Assembly: GCA_022709425.1 (NCBI GenBank)
Contig: JAKLIW010000019.1
Coordinates: 1 to 46,723 of the forward strand
Direction: 5' to 3'
From: a bacterium
GTDB taxonomy: Bacteria; UBP6; UBA1177; JAKLFG01
DNA: 46,723 nucleotides
Part shown: positions 7,220-15,179 of the stretch, in pieces
How the letters are laid out: each line of letters begins with the position of its first letter
Position numbering within the stretch: the stretch's first letter is position 1
Program-made: the position numbers and the translations under genes
The notes under the pieces: model-generated
What the model saw: only the letters and a program-made list of their open reading frames with translations
Database searches by the model: none
What the model was told of the DNA's origin: nothing

Positions 7220-8014
7220 CTAAAAACTGAAGTAGACGACCACCGCGATGGCGAGTGCGATGCGGTACCAGCCGAACGGGGCGAAGGTGCGGGTCGATAT
7301 CCACCGCATGAAGAGGGCGATGACGGCGTAGGCGGTGAGGAACGACACGACAAAGCCGACCGCGAGCGCCACGGCCTGTTCGCCGCTCACCAGCGCCGAA
7401 TGTTTCAGCAGGCTGTAGGCGGTCGCCGCGCCGATGGTGGGGATGGCGAGGAAGAAGGAGAACTCGGCCGCCGCGATGCGGGTCGTTCCCAGCAGCATCG
7501 CGCCGATGATGGTCGCCGCCGAGCGCGATACGCCGGGGACCATCGCGATGCACTGGATGAGCCCGATGAGGAGCGCGATCTTCAGCGGGATATCCTCGGC
7601 CGCCGCGATGCGGTTCTCCGGAGTGCGCCGCTCGACGATGAGTATCACCACACCACCGATCAGGAGCGAGCCGGCCACGACGAAGGGGTTGAAAAGGTGT
7701 TCCTCGATGGTGTCGCCGAACGCGGCGCCCAGCACCAATGCCGGGACGACGCCGACGATGGTCGCCTTCCAGAGCGTCAGGACGCGGTCGCGGTGATCCG
7801 GAGCGCCGACCGGCAGAAGGCGGTGGCGGAAATAAAGGATGACCGACAGGATGGCGCCCGATTGGATGACGATGTCGAACATCGCGGCGAATATCGGATC
7901 GGCGAAGGTGAAGAATTCGTTGGCGAGTATGAGATGGCCGGTCGAGGAGACGGGGAGGAACTCGGTTATCCCTTCGATGATGCCGAGTATGATTGCGATG
8001 ATGATGTCCGTCAC
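7220..8014 (-). CDS. uppP: Undecaprenyl-diphosphatase
   Basis: The 264-residue BacA/UppP-family membrane phosphatase recycles the undecaprenyl carrier used for peptidoglycan and other envelope polymers. The first catalytic motif is E14-G-I-T-E18-F-L-P-V-S-S-T-G-H27, and the second is P-G-V-S-R-S-A-A-T in mid-protein. Length and hydrophobic pattern are typical. The start is GTG at 8014, eight bases after GGAGG on the minus strand. It converges on the leucine-rich-repeat gene with only 12 bases between the stops. Confidence 0.95.
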   Translation of the reverse strand: MTDIIIAIILGIIEGITEFLPVSSTGHLILANEFFTFADPIFAAMFDIVIQSGAILSVILYFRHRLLPVGAPDHRDRVLTLWKATIVGVVPALVLGAAFGDTIEEHLFNPFVVAGSLLIGGVVILIVERRTPENRIAAAEDIPLKIALLIGLIQCIAMVPGVSRSAATIIGAMLLGTTRIAAAEFSFFLAIPTIGAATAYSLLKHSALVSGEQAVALAVGFVVSFLTAYAVIALFMRWISTRTFAPFGWYRIALAIAVVVYFSF

Positions 8015-8046
8015 GGTGATATCCTCCGATCGCAGCCGAAAAATGA

Positions 8047-8075
8047 ACTATGCCAAAAAGAGGGACAAGAGTCAA
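8047..8075 (-). promoter_or_regulatory. Promoter of uppP
   Basis: Minus strand TTGACT (8075-8070), 17-base spacer, CATAGT (8052-8047). It sits back to back with the khpA promoter at 8090-8117. Confidence 0.6.
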
Positions 8076-8089
8076 AAAATACGATTTAA

Positions 8090-8117
8090 TTGAAAAAAAA
8101 TACCGATTGGATAGAAT
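8090..8117 (+). promoter_or_regulatory. Promoter of khpA and downstream genes
   Basis: TTGAAA (8090-8095), 16-base spacer, TAGAAT (8112-8117). Confidence 0.5.
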
Positions 8118-8185
8118 TGACCCGTTGACCCGGGGAACAATCTTGCTTCCCGCATCTGCTGATTGACGTTCTGACGGAGGTGGAG

Positions 8186-8422
8186 ATGAAGGAATTTATC
8201 GCTGAGATCGCCAAGAGACTGGTCGACAATCCCGACGAGGTCGATGTGAGTTTCATCGAAGGGAAAAGTACCGCCATCATCGAGTTGCGCGTTGCCAAGG
8301 AAGATGTCGGCAAGGTCATCGGCAAGAGCGGCCGTACCGCGAATGCCCTGCGCGTCCTTCTTTCGGCCGTGGCCAGCCGTCACGGGCAGAAGGTCGTCCT
8401 CGAGATCATCGAGGACAAGTAG
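8186..8422 (+). CDS. khpA: KH-domain RNA-binding protein KhpA
   Basis: This 78-residue protein consists of a single type-II KH domain with the G-x-x-G loop in V-G-K-V-I-G-K-S-G-R. KhpA (YlqC) binds RNA, usually with KhpB/Jag, and affects cell division and small-RNA regulation in other bacteria. I chose ATG 8186 because GGAGG (8176-8180) is five bases upstream; an in-frame GTG at 8180 overlaps that site. It commonly neighbours rpsP and rimM, but here it is followed by an ApbE-like gene and rarA. Confidence 0.9.
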   Translation: MKEFIAEIAKRLVDNPDEVDVSFIEGKSTAIIELRVAKEDVGKVIGKSGRTANALRVLLSAVASRHGQKVVLEIIEDK

Positions 8423-8426
8423 TCCG

Positions 8427-9974
8427 ATGGTTCTCGAAAAAAGAACTAGAGCCGCCGCCGCGAGGGGCGGTTCTGTATTTTCCACCGGCAGAGTATTCAC
8501 CTTCGTGTTCCTCGTCGGCGCATTCGTCATGTTCCTCTTCTTCCGGCAGTACGGCGCTTTTGAAGGTGGGGATCGCATGGCGGGAGCCAAGAAATACGCC
8601 GAGTCGATGAAAGAATTCTTTGTCGCCGAGCCGGTCAAATACAAGGTCTACGATATCCCGCTCATGATCCGGTCGCAGGATCTCGGTTCGGAGTTCTACG
8701 GCAAGACCTTCCCGTCGTTCATTCGCGCGGCGCAGGATGAGACCGATAAACTGCTCGCCTTCGAGGATATCATCAACCGCAAGGATGAAAAAGGGGAGCA
8801 CCGGGCGATCGACCTGTCGGCCGAGCCGCGGCTTTTCGCCCTCCTGAAGCAGGCGAAGGATCATTCCGAGAAAAGCCTCTACAACATCGCGGCGGGCGAC
8901 ATTTTCGATTTCTGGGATATCGCGGTGCATCGCTATGAGAACTGGAAAAAGGCCAAAGAGCAGCATTTCGCGATAACGCAGGAACTGCGGACGAAAAAGA
9001 CCGAACTCGCCGCCGAGGAGAAGAAGAAGAAGGAAGAGGATCTGGCCCGGCTTGAAAAGATACTTGCCAAGGACCGGTTCCTTCCCGACATGAAGAGCCT
9101 GAAGGATTTCATACCCTATGCAAAGCCATCGGCGATAGAGATCGACGATGAGAATAAAACGGTCCGCATCGCATCGGCGAATGTCCGGATCCGTCTGAAA
9201 TTCTTCCGCGAGGCGCTGTTCCTTGACAATCTGCGGGCGAAACTGCCCACGCAGATGAAATACCTTATCTATTACGGCGACCGTCACGGTATGTGGAGCC
9301 TGCCCAAAGAATATGTCCGCTGGACCATCAGCGTCGACGATCCGCAGGTCCTGCTCGGCGACCGGTCGCTGGGAGCGGTGAAACTGGCGGAAGAAAAGGG
9401 ATCGTGGGCCGTCGCCCGCATCAACGAGGATGTGGTGGTACAGGATGGCCGTTTCTACCCGATGCCGATAGACTGGCGCACCGGACTGCCGACGAAGCAC
9501 AATCTGGCCGCGCTGACCATAGCGGCCGATGCGGTGACGGCGCGCATGGATGCCTATGCTCTTTTCATCGCCGCGCCGGAAGAGCGGCAGCTTTTCGAGA
9601 AGAATTTCCCCGGAACTCCGTATGTCGTTGTCGCCCGGCAGGATGTTGTCCAGACCGGGAAATTCGATAACGATCCCCGGACGGCGGAATATCTCACGAA
9701 ATTGACCGCGACCGGAGATCCGATGACGCGGCAGGAGATACTGACGGCGCTGGTCGAGTTCGAAACGAAGAACAAGATAGCGCCGGACGGCGCGAAGGTC
9801 GCGACCGAACTTTCCTATGTCGAACGGAAGGCGGTGCTCGTGGTCCCGGCCGTCACCAAGGATCGCTTCGTTTCCAAGGAGGAGATCGCGGCGGCGCGCG
9901 AGAAACGGCTCCAGAAGACCAAGGAGAACGATCCGTTCAAACGGTGGCAGAAAGAGCGCCCCGATGACAAATAG
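8427..9974 (+). CDS. Membrane-anchored ApbE-like protein with degenerate active site
   Basis: The 515-residue protein starts at ATG 8427, four bases after the khpA stop. It has an N-terminal membrane segment (about 24-40) and a Lys/Glu-rich coiled-coil insert (about 180-210). The rest follows the order of FAD:protein FMN transferase (ApbE): L-x-A-L-L-K-Q-A-x4-S-E-K-S ahead of I-F-D-F-W, a strand V-R-I-A-S, then F-Y-P-M-P-I-D349-W-R-T-G353-L-P, and R-M-D375-A-Y-A-L-F-I-A-A-P-E-E. In active ApbE these places read GGAFDPTVGPL, DLGGIAKG, H-I-I/L-D-P-R-T-G and ADALATAL. Here the GG-x-x-KG loop reads IRLKFFREA and the HxxDP His is gone, so FMN transfer looks unlikely. The assignment rests on my alignment by eye. 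Confidence 0.55.
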   Translation: MVLEKRTRAAAARGGSVFSTGRVFTFVFLVGAFVMFLFFRQYGAFEGGDRMAGAKKYAESMKEFFVAEPVKYKVYDIPLMIRSQDLGSEFYGKTFPSFIRAAQDETDKLLAFEDIINRKDEKGEHRAIDLSAEPRLFALLKQAKDHSEKSLYNIAAGDIFDFWDIAVHRYENWKKAKEQHFAITQELRTKKTELAAEEKKKKEEDLARLEKILAKDRFLPDMKSLKDFIPYAKPSAIEIDDENKTVRIASANVRIRLKFFREALFLDNLRAKLPTQMKYLIYYGDRHGMWSLPKEYVRWTISVDDPQVLLGDRSLGAVKLAEEKGSWAVARINEDVVVQDGRFYPMPIDWRTGLPTKHNLAALTIAADAVTARMDAYALFIAAPEERQLFEKNFPGTPYVVVARQDVVQTGKFDNDPRTAEYLTKLTATGDPMTRQEILTALVEFETKNKIAPDGAKVATELSYVERKAVLVVPAVTKDRFVSKEEIAAAREKRLQKTKENDPFKRWQKERPDDK

Positions 9975-9977
9975 CCG

Positions 9978-11228
9978 ATGAATCAGCCCTTAGCGACCGC
10001 TCTGCGCCCGCAAAACCTCGACGAGGTGGTCGGGCAGGGGCACATCACCAAACTCGTTTCTTCGTTCCTCGCGCAGGGATTCCTTCCTTCGATGATATTC
10101 TACGGCCCGCCGGGGACCGGCAAGACGACGGTCGCCCGCATCGCCGCCGAACTGTTCAAGGCAAAGATCTATTATTTCTCGGGAGTGAAGGACTCCACCG
10201 TCGAGATAAAAAAGCGGGTCTACACCGAAAAGGGAACGCTCTTCGCCCAACGGCAGATCGTCTTCGTCGATGAGTTGCACCGTTTCAACAAGGCACAGCA
10301 GGACATCTTCCTGCCGATGATAGAGGAGGGGGGCGTCATTTTCATCGGCGCGACCACCGAGAACCCCTCGTTCTATGTCAACAACGCGCTCCTGTCGCGG
10401 ACCCGGGCGATGCGGTTCGAGCCGATCGGCGTCGGCGATACCGTCGCGGTGTTGAAGCGGGGGCTCGACCATCTCGGCGCGAAAGCCGACGACAAGACGC
10501 TCGCGGCGCTCGCCGACGAGGCGCAGGGCGATCTGCGGATAGCGCTCTCCATCCTCGAATCGGCCTTTTATCTCTCGGAGACCAAGGAGATCGCGTGGGA
10601 GACGGCGCGTAAGGTGCTCCTGAACCCCGATAAGTACGACAAGAAGGGCGACTACCACTACCGGCTCATATCGGCCTTCATCAAGAGCCTGCGCGGTTCC
10701 GACCCCGATGCGGCGCTCTATTATCTCATCCGGATGCTCGACGCGGGCGATGACCCGCTGTTCCTCATCCGCCGGATGATAATCTTCGCTTCAGAAGACA
10801 TCAGCAACGCCGATCCGCGCGCGCTGGAATTGGCCGTGGCGGCGCTCCATGCCTTCCGTCATGTCGGACTGCCGGAGGGGGAACTCATCCTCGCCCACGC
10901 GGTGACCTATCTCGCCACCGCGCCCAAATCGAACGCCTCGTACCTCGCCCTCAAGAAGGCGAAGGAGTTCGTCCGCGAACATCCCGACCTGAAGCCGCCG
11001 CAGTATCTGGTCAATTCGACCTCGCTCGCGCCGGAAGAGGAGGGGGCCGACTACCGCTATCCGCACGACTTCCCCGGCCACTGGGTCGATGTCCGCTACT
11101 TCCCCGAAGGGGCCGAGCCGCAGAGATTCTACGAGCCGACCGACATCGGCTACGAAGGGAAACTCAAGGCCTACTGGGATAAACTCAAGAAGTCGGTCAG
11201 GAACGGCGGAAAACCGCCGGTCGAATAA
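9978..11228 (+). CDS. rarA: Replication-associated recombination ATPase RarA (MgsA)
   Basis: The 416-residue AAA+ protein resembles clamp-loader ATPases. It has Walker A GPPGTGKT (43-50), Walker B V-F-V-D-E-L-H-R-F-N-K, sensor G-A-T-T-E-N-P-S and S-R-T-R. The C-terminal third, with EGAxYRYPHDFPGHWV-type sequence, is the family's tetramerisation region. RarA acts at stalled replication forks and in recombination. It starts 4 bases after the ApbE-like gene and so shares its transcript. No strong Shine-Dalgarno is visible. Confidence 0.95.
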   Translation: MNQPLATALRPQNLDEVVGQGHITKLVSSFLAQGFLPSMIFYGPPGTGKTTVARIAAELFKAKIYYFSGVKDSTVEIKKRVYTEKGTLFAQRQIVFVDELHRFNKAQQDIFLPMIEEGGVIFIGATTENPSFYVNNALLSRTRAMRFEPIGVGDTVAVLKRGLDHLGAKADDKTLAALADEAQGDLRIALSILESAFYLSETKEIAWETARKVLLNPDKYDKKGDYHYRLISAFIKSLRGSDPDAALYYLIRMLDAGDDPLFLIRRMIIFASEDISNADPRALELAVAALHAFRHVGLPEGELILAHAVTYLATAPKSNASYLALKKAKEFVREHPDLKPPQYLVNSTSLAPEEEGADYRYPHDFPGHWVDVRYFPEGAEPQRFYEPTDIGYEGKLKAYWDKLKKSVRNGGKPPVE

Positions 11229-11238
11229 TCCTTAATTC

Positions 11239-14200
11239 TTAGTCGCGTGGCGTATTGGCCGGCAGGATGCCGTGGTCGCGGAATTCACGCGGCTGCCAGA
11301 TCTGCGGCGCTTCGAACGGTGCGTAGAGAAGGAATGGCGCGGTGTGGACATTGACCTCGTAGGCGAATTCGGTGACATAGGAGGTCAAGGGCACCATCCC
11401 ATCATAGTTGACAAGGTTCGAAGTATCGGTCGTCTTGTGGTATACATCCTCCAGCCCGGTCGTTATCATAACGTTCGGAACGCCGGCGTTGTTGAAAGGG
11501 GCATGGTCGGAGCATTCATAGCCGCAGTCCTCGAAACTTTCGTTGATCCCATATTTATCGGCGAGCGTCGAAAGCATGGTCACGCCCCAGGTCGAACCAT
11601 TGGCATCGGTCAATTCAACCGCATTGTTGCGCAGGTAGCCAACCATGTCCAGATCGAGCATGTAGACAGTGTCGGCCAGCGTGTAGAGCGGGTGAGCGGT
11701 GTAATATTCAGAACCGCACAGGCCATCCTCTTCGGCGTCAAAACCGATGAAGATGACCGAACGATCGAGATATGGCTGTATCCGCTTCAGGGCGCGGGCG
11801 ACCTCGAGCATCAACGCGACACCCGATGCATTGTCGTCGGCGCCGGGATAATAGGAGGTCGATGTGGTGCCGAGATGGTCGTAGTGGGCCCCGATGACGA
11901 GATATTCGCTCTTGAGCGTGGCATCGCTTCCCTCCAGGAATCCGACGATGTTGTCACCGGTCACTGTTTTACCCGAACAGGTATAGGAGAAATGCTGCGT
12001 CCATCCACCGCTCGTCCCGCCGCCGGCAAGCCCCATCGCCGTCATTTCATCGATGATGTAGCTCCGCGCATTGGTACTACCGGTCGTATTGTTATTGCGG
12101 CCGGCGCAGGATGAGGAGGCGAGATAGGTGACATCGTCGACCATGTTCTGTTTGTTGATCTGCTGAAGTGTCAGTTCAAGGGGATCGGTCGTCACACAGG
12201 CGGTACCGCTCCAAGCGTACTTGGTCGCACAGGTAAAGCGGCAATCGGTGGCACTGGCGGTCGCGTTGTAGGTGGTGGTCGTGTCGTCAACGGGGTCCCA
12301 TGCCGAACCGGTCCAGGACTGGGGGTAGCTCGACACGGTATTCCATGAAGTGCCGGTCGCCGGTTTAGCGGGACAGGTATTGGTCTTGGTGCAGTTGCCG
12401 ACGGGAATGTAGCCGGTGCAGTTGGCGTTGCACGGCGCGGTGCCGGTGGCGGCGGGAACGGAGAGCAGTGTGGAACATGCGATACCGGTAATGTCGCAGG
12501 TCTCTATGCCGGTGTAGACCACCCCGTCGCCGCAGGTATTGAAGGTGCAATCGTTCTTGCAGGCATCGCCGTTGACGGCATTACCGTCATCGCACTGTTC
12601 GGTGGCACCGCTGGAGAAGCTGAGATCGTCGATGTACCACGCGTCCCAGCCCTCGGTGGCCCAGTTATCCTTGGCGAACCGGAACTGAACGGTATGGCTG
12701 ACTCCCGGCGTAACGGGCCAGCACATCTGTGTCCAGGTCTGATTGAGTCCGCTCAGTTTCTCCTTTTCGGTCCCGTCGATGGTGACGGTGAAATAATCAT
12801 AGCCGGTCTCGGAGGAGCCGGCGCGATAGTAACAGATGGAACCGTCGCTCAGGCCGGCGAAGGTGATGGTCGCGTTGGCGTTGTTGCCCATGGTCGCTGA
12901 ACGAATGGAATAGGAGCCTCTTTTCTGTGTCGTTGAGATCGCCCAGCCGGGGGTCCCGTTGGTGACGCCGGTAGTGGGCATGACGCCGCTTTCAAAGTTG
13001 TGGATAAGCGTCGGCAGGCTGCCGCCGGCGACACCGTCGCCGCAGGTGTTGTACGTGCAGTCGTTCTTGCAGGAATCGGCGTTGACGCCGTTGCCGTCGT
13101 CGCACTGTTCCCCGGCATCGGGAGTGCCATTGCCGCAGTTCGGCGGTTTGACGACGCATTGAATGCCGTTCCAGACATAGCCGGCGGCACATGTGTAGCG
13201 ACAGCTCTCCGTGCTGGGAATCGTATTGAATTCGGTCGTCGCGTCATCGGCCGGCATCCACGCGGAACCGTTCCAGGTCTGGTGGTAGTGGTCGACGGTG
13301 TTCCACTCGCTGTTGGCCGGTTTGGCGGCGCAGTTGAATGTTCTGGTGCAGTTGCTGGCGGTCGCGAAGCCGCCGCAGGTGCCGTTGCAGGGGGCGGTTC
13401 CGAGGGCATTGGCGTCGCCGAGCGCCGCGGCGCAGGTTGCCGTCTGACCCGTTTCGCACTGTTCGGTGTCGCAGATGAAGCCGTCGCCGCAGAAGTTGGC
13501 CGGCTTGGTGACGCAGGCGGCGGTGCAGACCGAACAGCTGCCGTTGCCGCCGCCGAGATCGCACTGTTCGCCCAGTTCGGGGATACCGTTGCCACAGAGA
13601 GAGATGGTGAACTCGAAGATGTATTCGGGCTCAAAAGAGTTCCCGGCCAAGTCGGTGAGCGTTGTCTTCACCGTGACGGTGTAGTTGGCGCCCGGCGTCA
13701 GGGATGTGTCGGGGGTCAGGATCACGGTGTTATCACCGCTACGCCAATCAGTAGCCACAGCCACCGGCGCCGAGTTCAACGTGAGTTCGAACGATCCGGT
13801 CAGGGTCGCCTCGTCGAGCGGTTCGGAGAATTGTATCTCGATGGTGGTGTCGACCGGTATGCCGGTCGCCTCATCCTGCGGCAGGGTGCCGAGTATCGTC
13901 GGCGGTGTGGTGTCGCCGACCGTGTCTTGGTCAGGAAGGGAGGCATCGTCGGCGGTATCGTCGGTCACCGACGTGTCAGTAGTGGTATCATCGGTCATGT
14001 CGTCGGGGATCGCCGTGTCGGTCGTATCGTCCGGCACCGGCGTATCGGTGGTGTCGTCGACGATTGGATCATCAATGACCGGATCATCGATCGTGTCGTC
14101 GGTGGCGTCGTCAATGACCGGATCGTCCGGGAGCGGGTTGTCGGTCGTATCGTCGGGAAAGGGGTCATCGACCGTATCGTCGGTGGCATCGTCGGGGATC

Positions 14201-14427
14201 GACGTATCGACGGTCTCATCGGGGAGCGGATCATCGACAATCTGATCATCCGGGATGTTATCGTCGATCTGCGTCTCGTCGGAAGAGATATCATCATCGG
14301 TAACGGCGATCTCATCCTCATCGGCGGTCGCTACGGTGTCCTTGTCGATCCGCGGGATGGGCCGCACGACGCTATCGCAGGCGGCGACGAACAACAAAGC
14401 AATGATGATGACGAACAGGCGCGTCAT
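11239..14427 (-). CDS. Large lipoprotein with Cys-rich modules and M28 aminopeptidase domain
   Basis: This 1062-residue lipoprotein has a lipobox VAAC (Cys17, Asp at +2), a 150-residue Asp/Thr/Pro stalk, and a Big_5-like Ig domain (about 175-275). Cys-rich CGNG..EQCD(DG) modules of DUF4215 style (about 280-620) enclose a jelly-roll-like insert. The C-terminal zinc peptidase (about 780-1040) carries the M28 ligands: G-A-H848-Y-D-H, G-A-D-D (864/865), D-A-E899-E900-D-G, and C-G-Y-E-C-S-D-H-A-P-F followed by D-V-Y-H-K-T-T-D-T. The CGYxCSDH signature is that of the Aeromonas-type leucine aminopeptidase. It is probably a surface-displayed exopeptidase that trims peptides for uptake. AAGGAG lies six bases before the start. 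It converges on rarA with 10 bases between. Confidence 0.9.
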   Translation of the reverse strand: MTRLFVIIIALLFVAACDSVVRPIPRIDKDTVATADEDEIAVTDDDISSDETQIDDNIPDDQIVDDPLPDETVDTSIPDDATDDTVDDPFPDDTTDNPLPDDPVIDDATDDTIDDPVIDDPIVDDTTDTPVPDDTTDTAIPDDMTDDTTTDTSVTDDTADDASLPDQDTVGDTTPPTILGTLPQDEATGIPVDTTIEIQFSEPLDEATLTGSFELTLNSAPVAVATDWRSGDNTVILTPDTSLTPGANYTVTVKTTLTDLAGNSFEPEYIFEFTISLCGNGIPELGEQCDLGGGNGSCSVCTAACVTKPANFCGDGFICDTEQCETGQTATCAAALGDANALGTAPCNGTCGGFATASNCTRTFNCAAKPANSEWNTVDHYHQTWNGSAWMPADDATTEFNTIPSTESCRYTCAAGYVWNGIQCVVKPPNCGNGTPDAGEQCDDGNGVNADSCKNDCTYNTCGDGVAGGSLPTLIHNFESGVMPTTGVTNGTPGWAISTTQKRGSYSIRSATMGNNANATITFAGLSDGSICYYRAGSSETGYDYFTVTIDGTEKEKLSGLNQTWTQMCWPVTPGVSHTVQFRFAKDNWATEGWDAWYIDDLSFSSGATEQCDDGNAVNGDACKNDCTFNTCGDGVVYTGIETCDITGIACSTLLSVPAATGTAPCNANCTGYIPVGNCTKTNTCPAKPATGTSWNTVSSYPQSWTGSAWDPVDDTTTTYNATASATDCRFTCATKYAWSGTACVTTDPLELTLQQINKQNMVDDVTYLASSSCAGRNNNTTGSTNARSYIIDEMTAMGLAGGGTSGGWTQHFSYTCSGKTVTGDNIVGFLEGSDATLKSEYLVIGAHYDHLGTTSTSYYPGADDNASGVALMLEVARALKRIQPYLDRSVIFIGFDAEEDGLCGSEYYTAHPLYTLADTVYMLDLDMVGYLRNNAVELTDANGSTWGVTMLSTLADKYGINESFEDCGYECSDHAPFNNAGVPNVMITTGLEDVYHKTTDTSNLVNYDGMVPLTSYVTEFAYEVNVHTAPFLLYAPFEAPQIWQPREFRDHGILPANTPRD

Positions 14428-14471
14428 AAGATTTCTCCTTACAGGCGTTGACCAACTTTCACAACGGGGCG

Positions 14472-14500
14472 ATTCTACTCCAAAGTGGGCTCGGTTGCAA
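14472..14500 (-). promoter_or_regulatory. Promoter of the M28 lipoprotein gene
   Basis: Minus strand TTGCAA (14500-14495), 17-base spacer, TAGAAT (14477-14472), directly followed by the discriminator CGCCCCG. Its -35 box is a palindrome also used by the plus-strand promoter below. Confidence 0.6.
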
Positions 14501-14522
14501 TAGAAAAGAAAATAGGTAATAT
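14495..14522 (+). promoter_or_regulatory. Possible promoter of the CPBP gene, sharing a -35 box
   Basis: The palindromic TTGCAA (14495-14500) also reads as a -35 box on the plus strand, with a 16-base spacer and TAATAT (14517-14522). Transcription would then start at about the ATG (14529), giving a leaderless message, in line with the absence of a Shine-Dalgarno. Confidence 0.4.
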
Positions 14523-14528
14523 GACGGC

Positions 14529-15164
14529 ATGGAATGGCGTTTCTGGAAAGAGCCGGGACCCCGGCGATTCGCGCTTGAACTCGCGGTTATCTATATTGTG
14601 CCGGTGACTTTCATCAAATTCGGTCTTGGGAGCAGATATTTCTTTTCTCATTTCAAAGAATTCATGGCCCTCTTCGTCTGTTGGTCGATAGGGGCGGGGA
14701 TATATGCATGGGCCTCCGGTTTATCTCGGAAAGAACTGGGCTTTACCGTCGAACGATTGGGGCGCTCGCTTTTCCTGAATTTCGTCATCATGCTGTTGGC
14801 GATCACGGTGGTTCTGCTTCTTGCCGGAGATCGACTTCTTGCCAAGCCGCATCTGCCGCGCAGCTACTGGTTCCCGCTGTTCTATATATTTCTTTCGTGC
14901 CCGTCGCAGGAATTTCTCTACCGAGGTCTTTTGTTCCCGCTCATGGAAAGGTCGGGTATCCGGCACGGGTTCTGGCTGGTCCTTATCTCGACGGTGGCTT
15001 ACGCCTTTTTGCACATCATTTTTCATAAACCGTTCATGATACCGCTGACCTTCGCTATCGGCATTGCGTGGGGGATCATCTACTGGCGAATACGCAATCT
15101 ATGGGGCATCATGCTCTCGCACGCAACGCTGGGGCTGTTGACGATACTGGCGGGATTGACCTAA
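14529..15164 (+). CDS. CPBP-family intramembrane glutamic protease
   Basis: The 211-residue polytopic membrane protein carries the three Abi/CPBP motifs. They are S-Q-E-F-L-Y-R-G (the EExxxR motif with the first Glu replaced by Gln), A-F-L-H-I-I-F-H, and L-S-H-A-T. The family includes Rce1-like proteases and the myxosortases that process C-terminal sorting signals. The Gln-Glu variant keeps the second Glu and the Arg, and such forms occur in the family, so activity is plausible. It sits between two large exported-protein genes that end in Cys-containing tails or lipoprotein domains, which makes a sorting role worth asking about but unproven. The start has no Shine-Dalgarno; another ATG lies at 14521 out of frame. 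Confidence 0.85.
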   Translation: MEWRFWKEPGPRRFALELAVIYIVPVTFIKFGLGSRYFFSHFKEFMALFVCWSIGAGIYAWASGLSRKELGFTVERLGRSLFLNFVIMLLAITVVLLLAGDRLLAKPHLPRSYWFPLFYIFLSCPSQEFLYRGLLFPLMERSGIRHGFWLVLISTVAYAFLHIIFHKPFMIPLTFAIGIAWGIIYWRIRNLWGIMLSHATLGLLTILAGLT

Positions 15165-15179
15165 GAAGAGAAAAAAGCC

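Noticed and set aside
13000..14451. 483-codon plus-strand open frame opposite the M28 lipoprotein stalk
   Set aside because: The GC-rich Asp/Thr repeat coding keeps the opposite frame open (VVGGIVGDRRVDG-like). The minus frame has the signal peptide, Cys modules and peptidase motifs.
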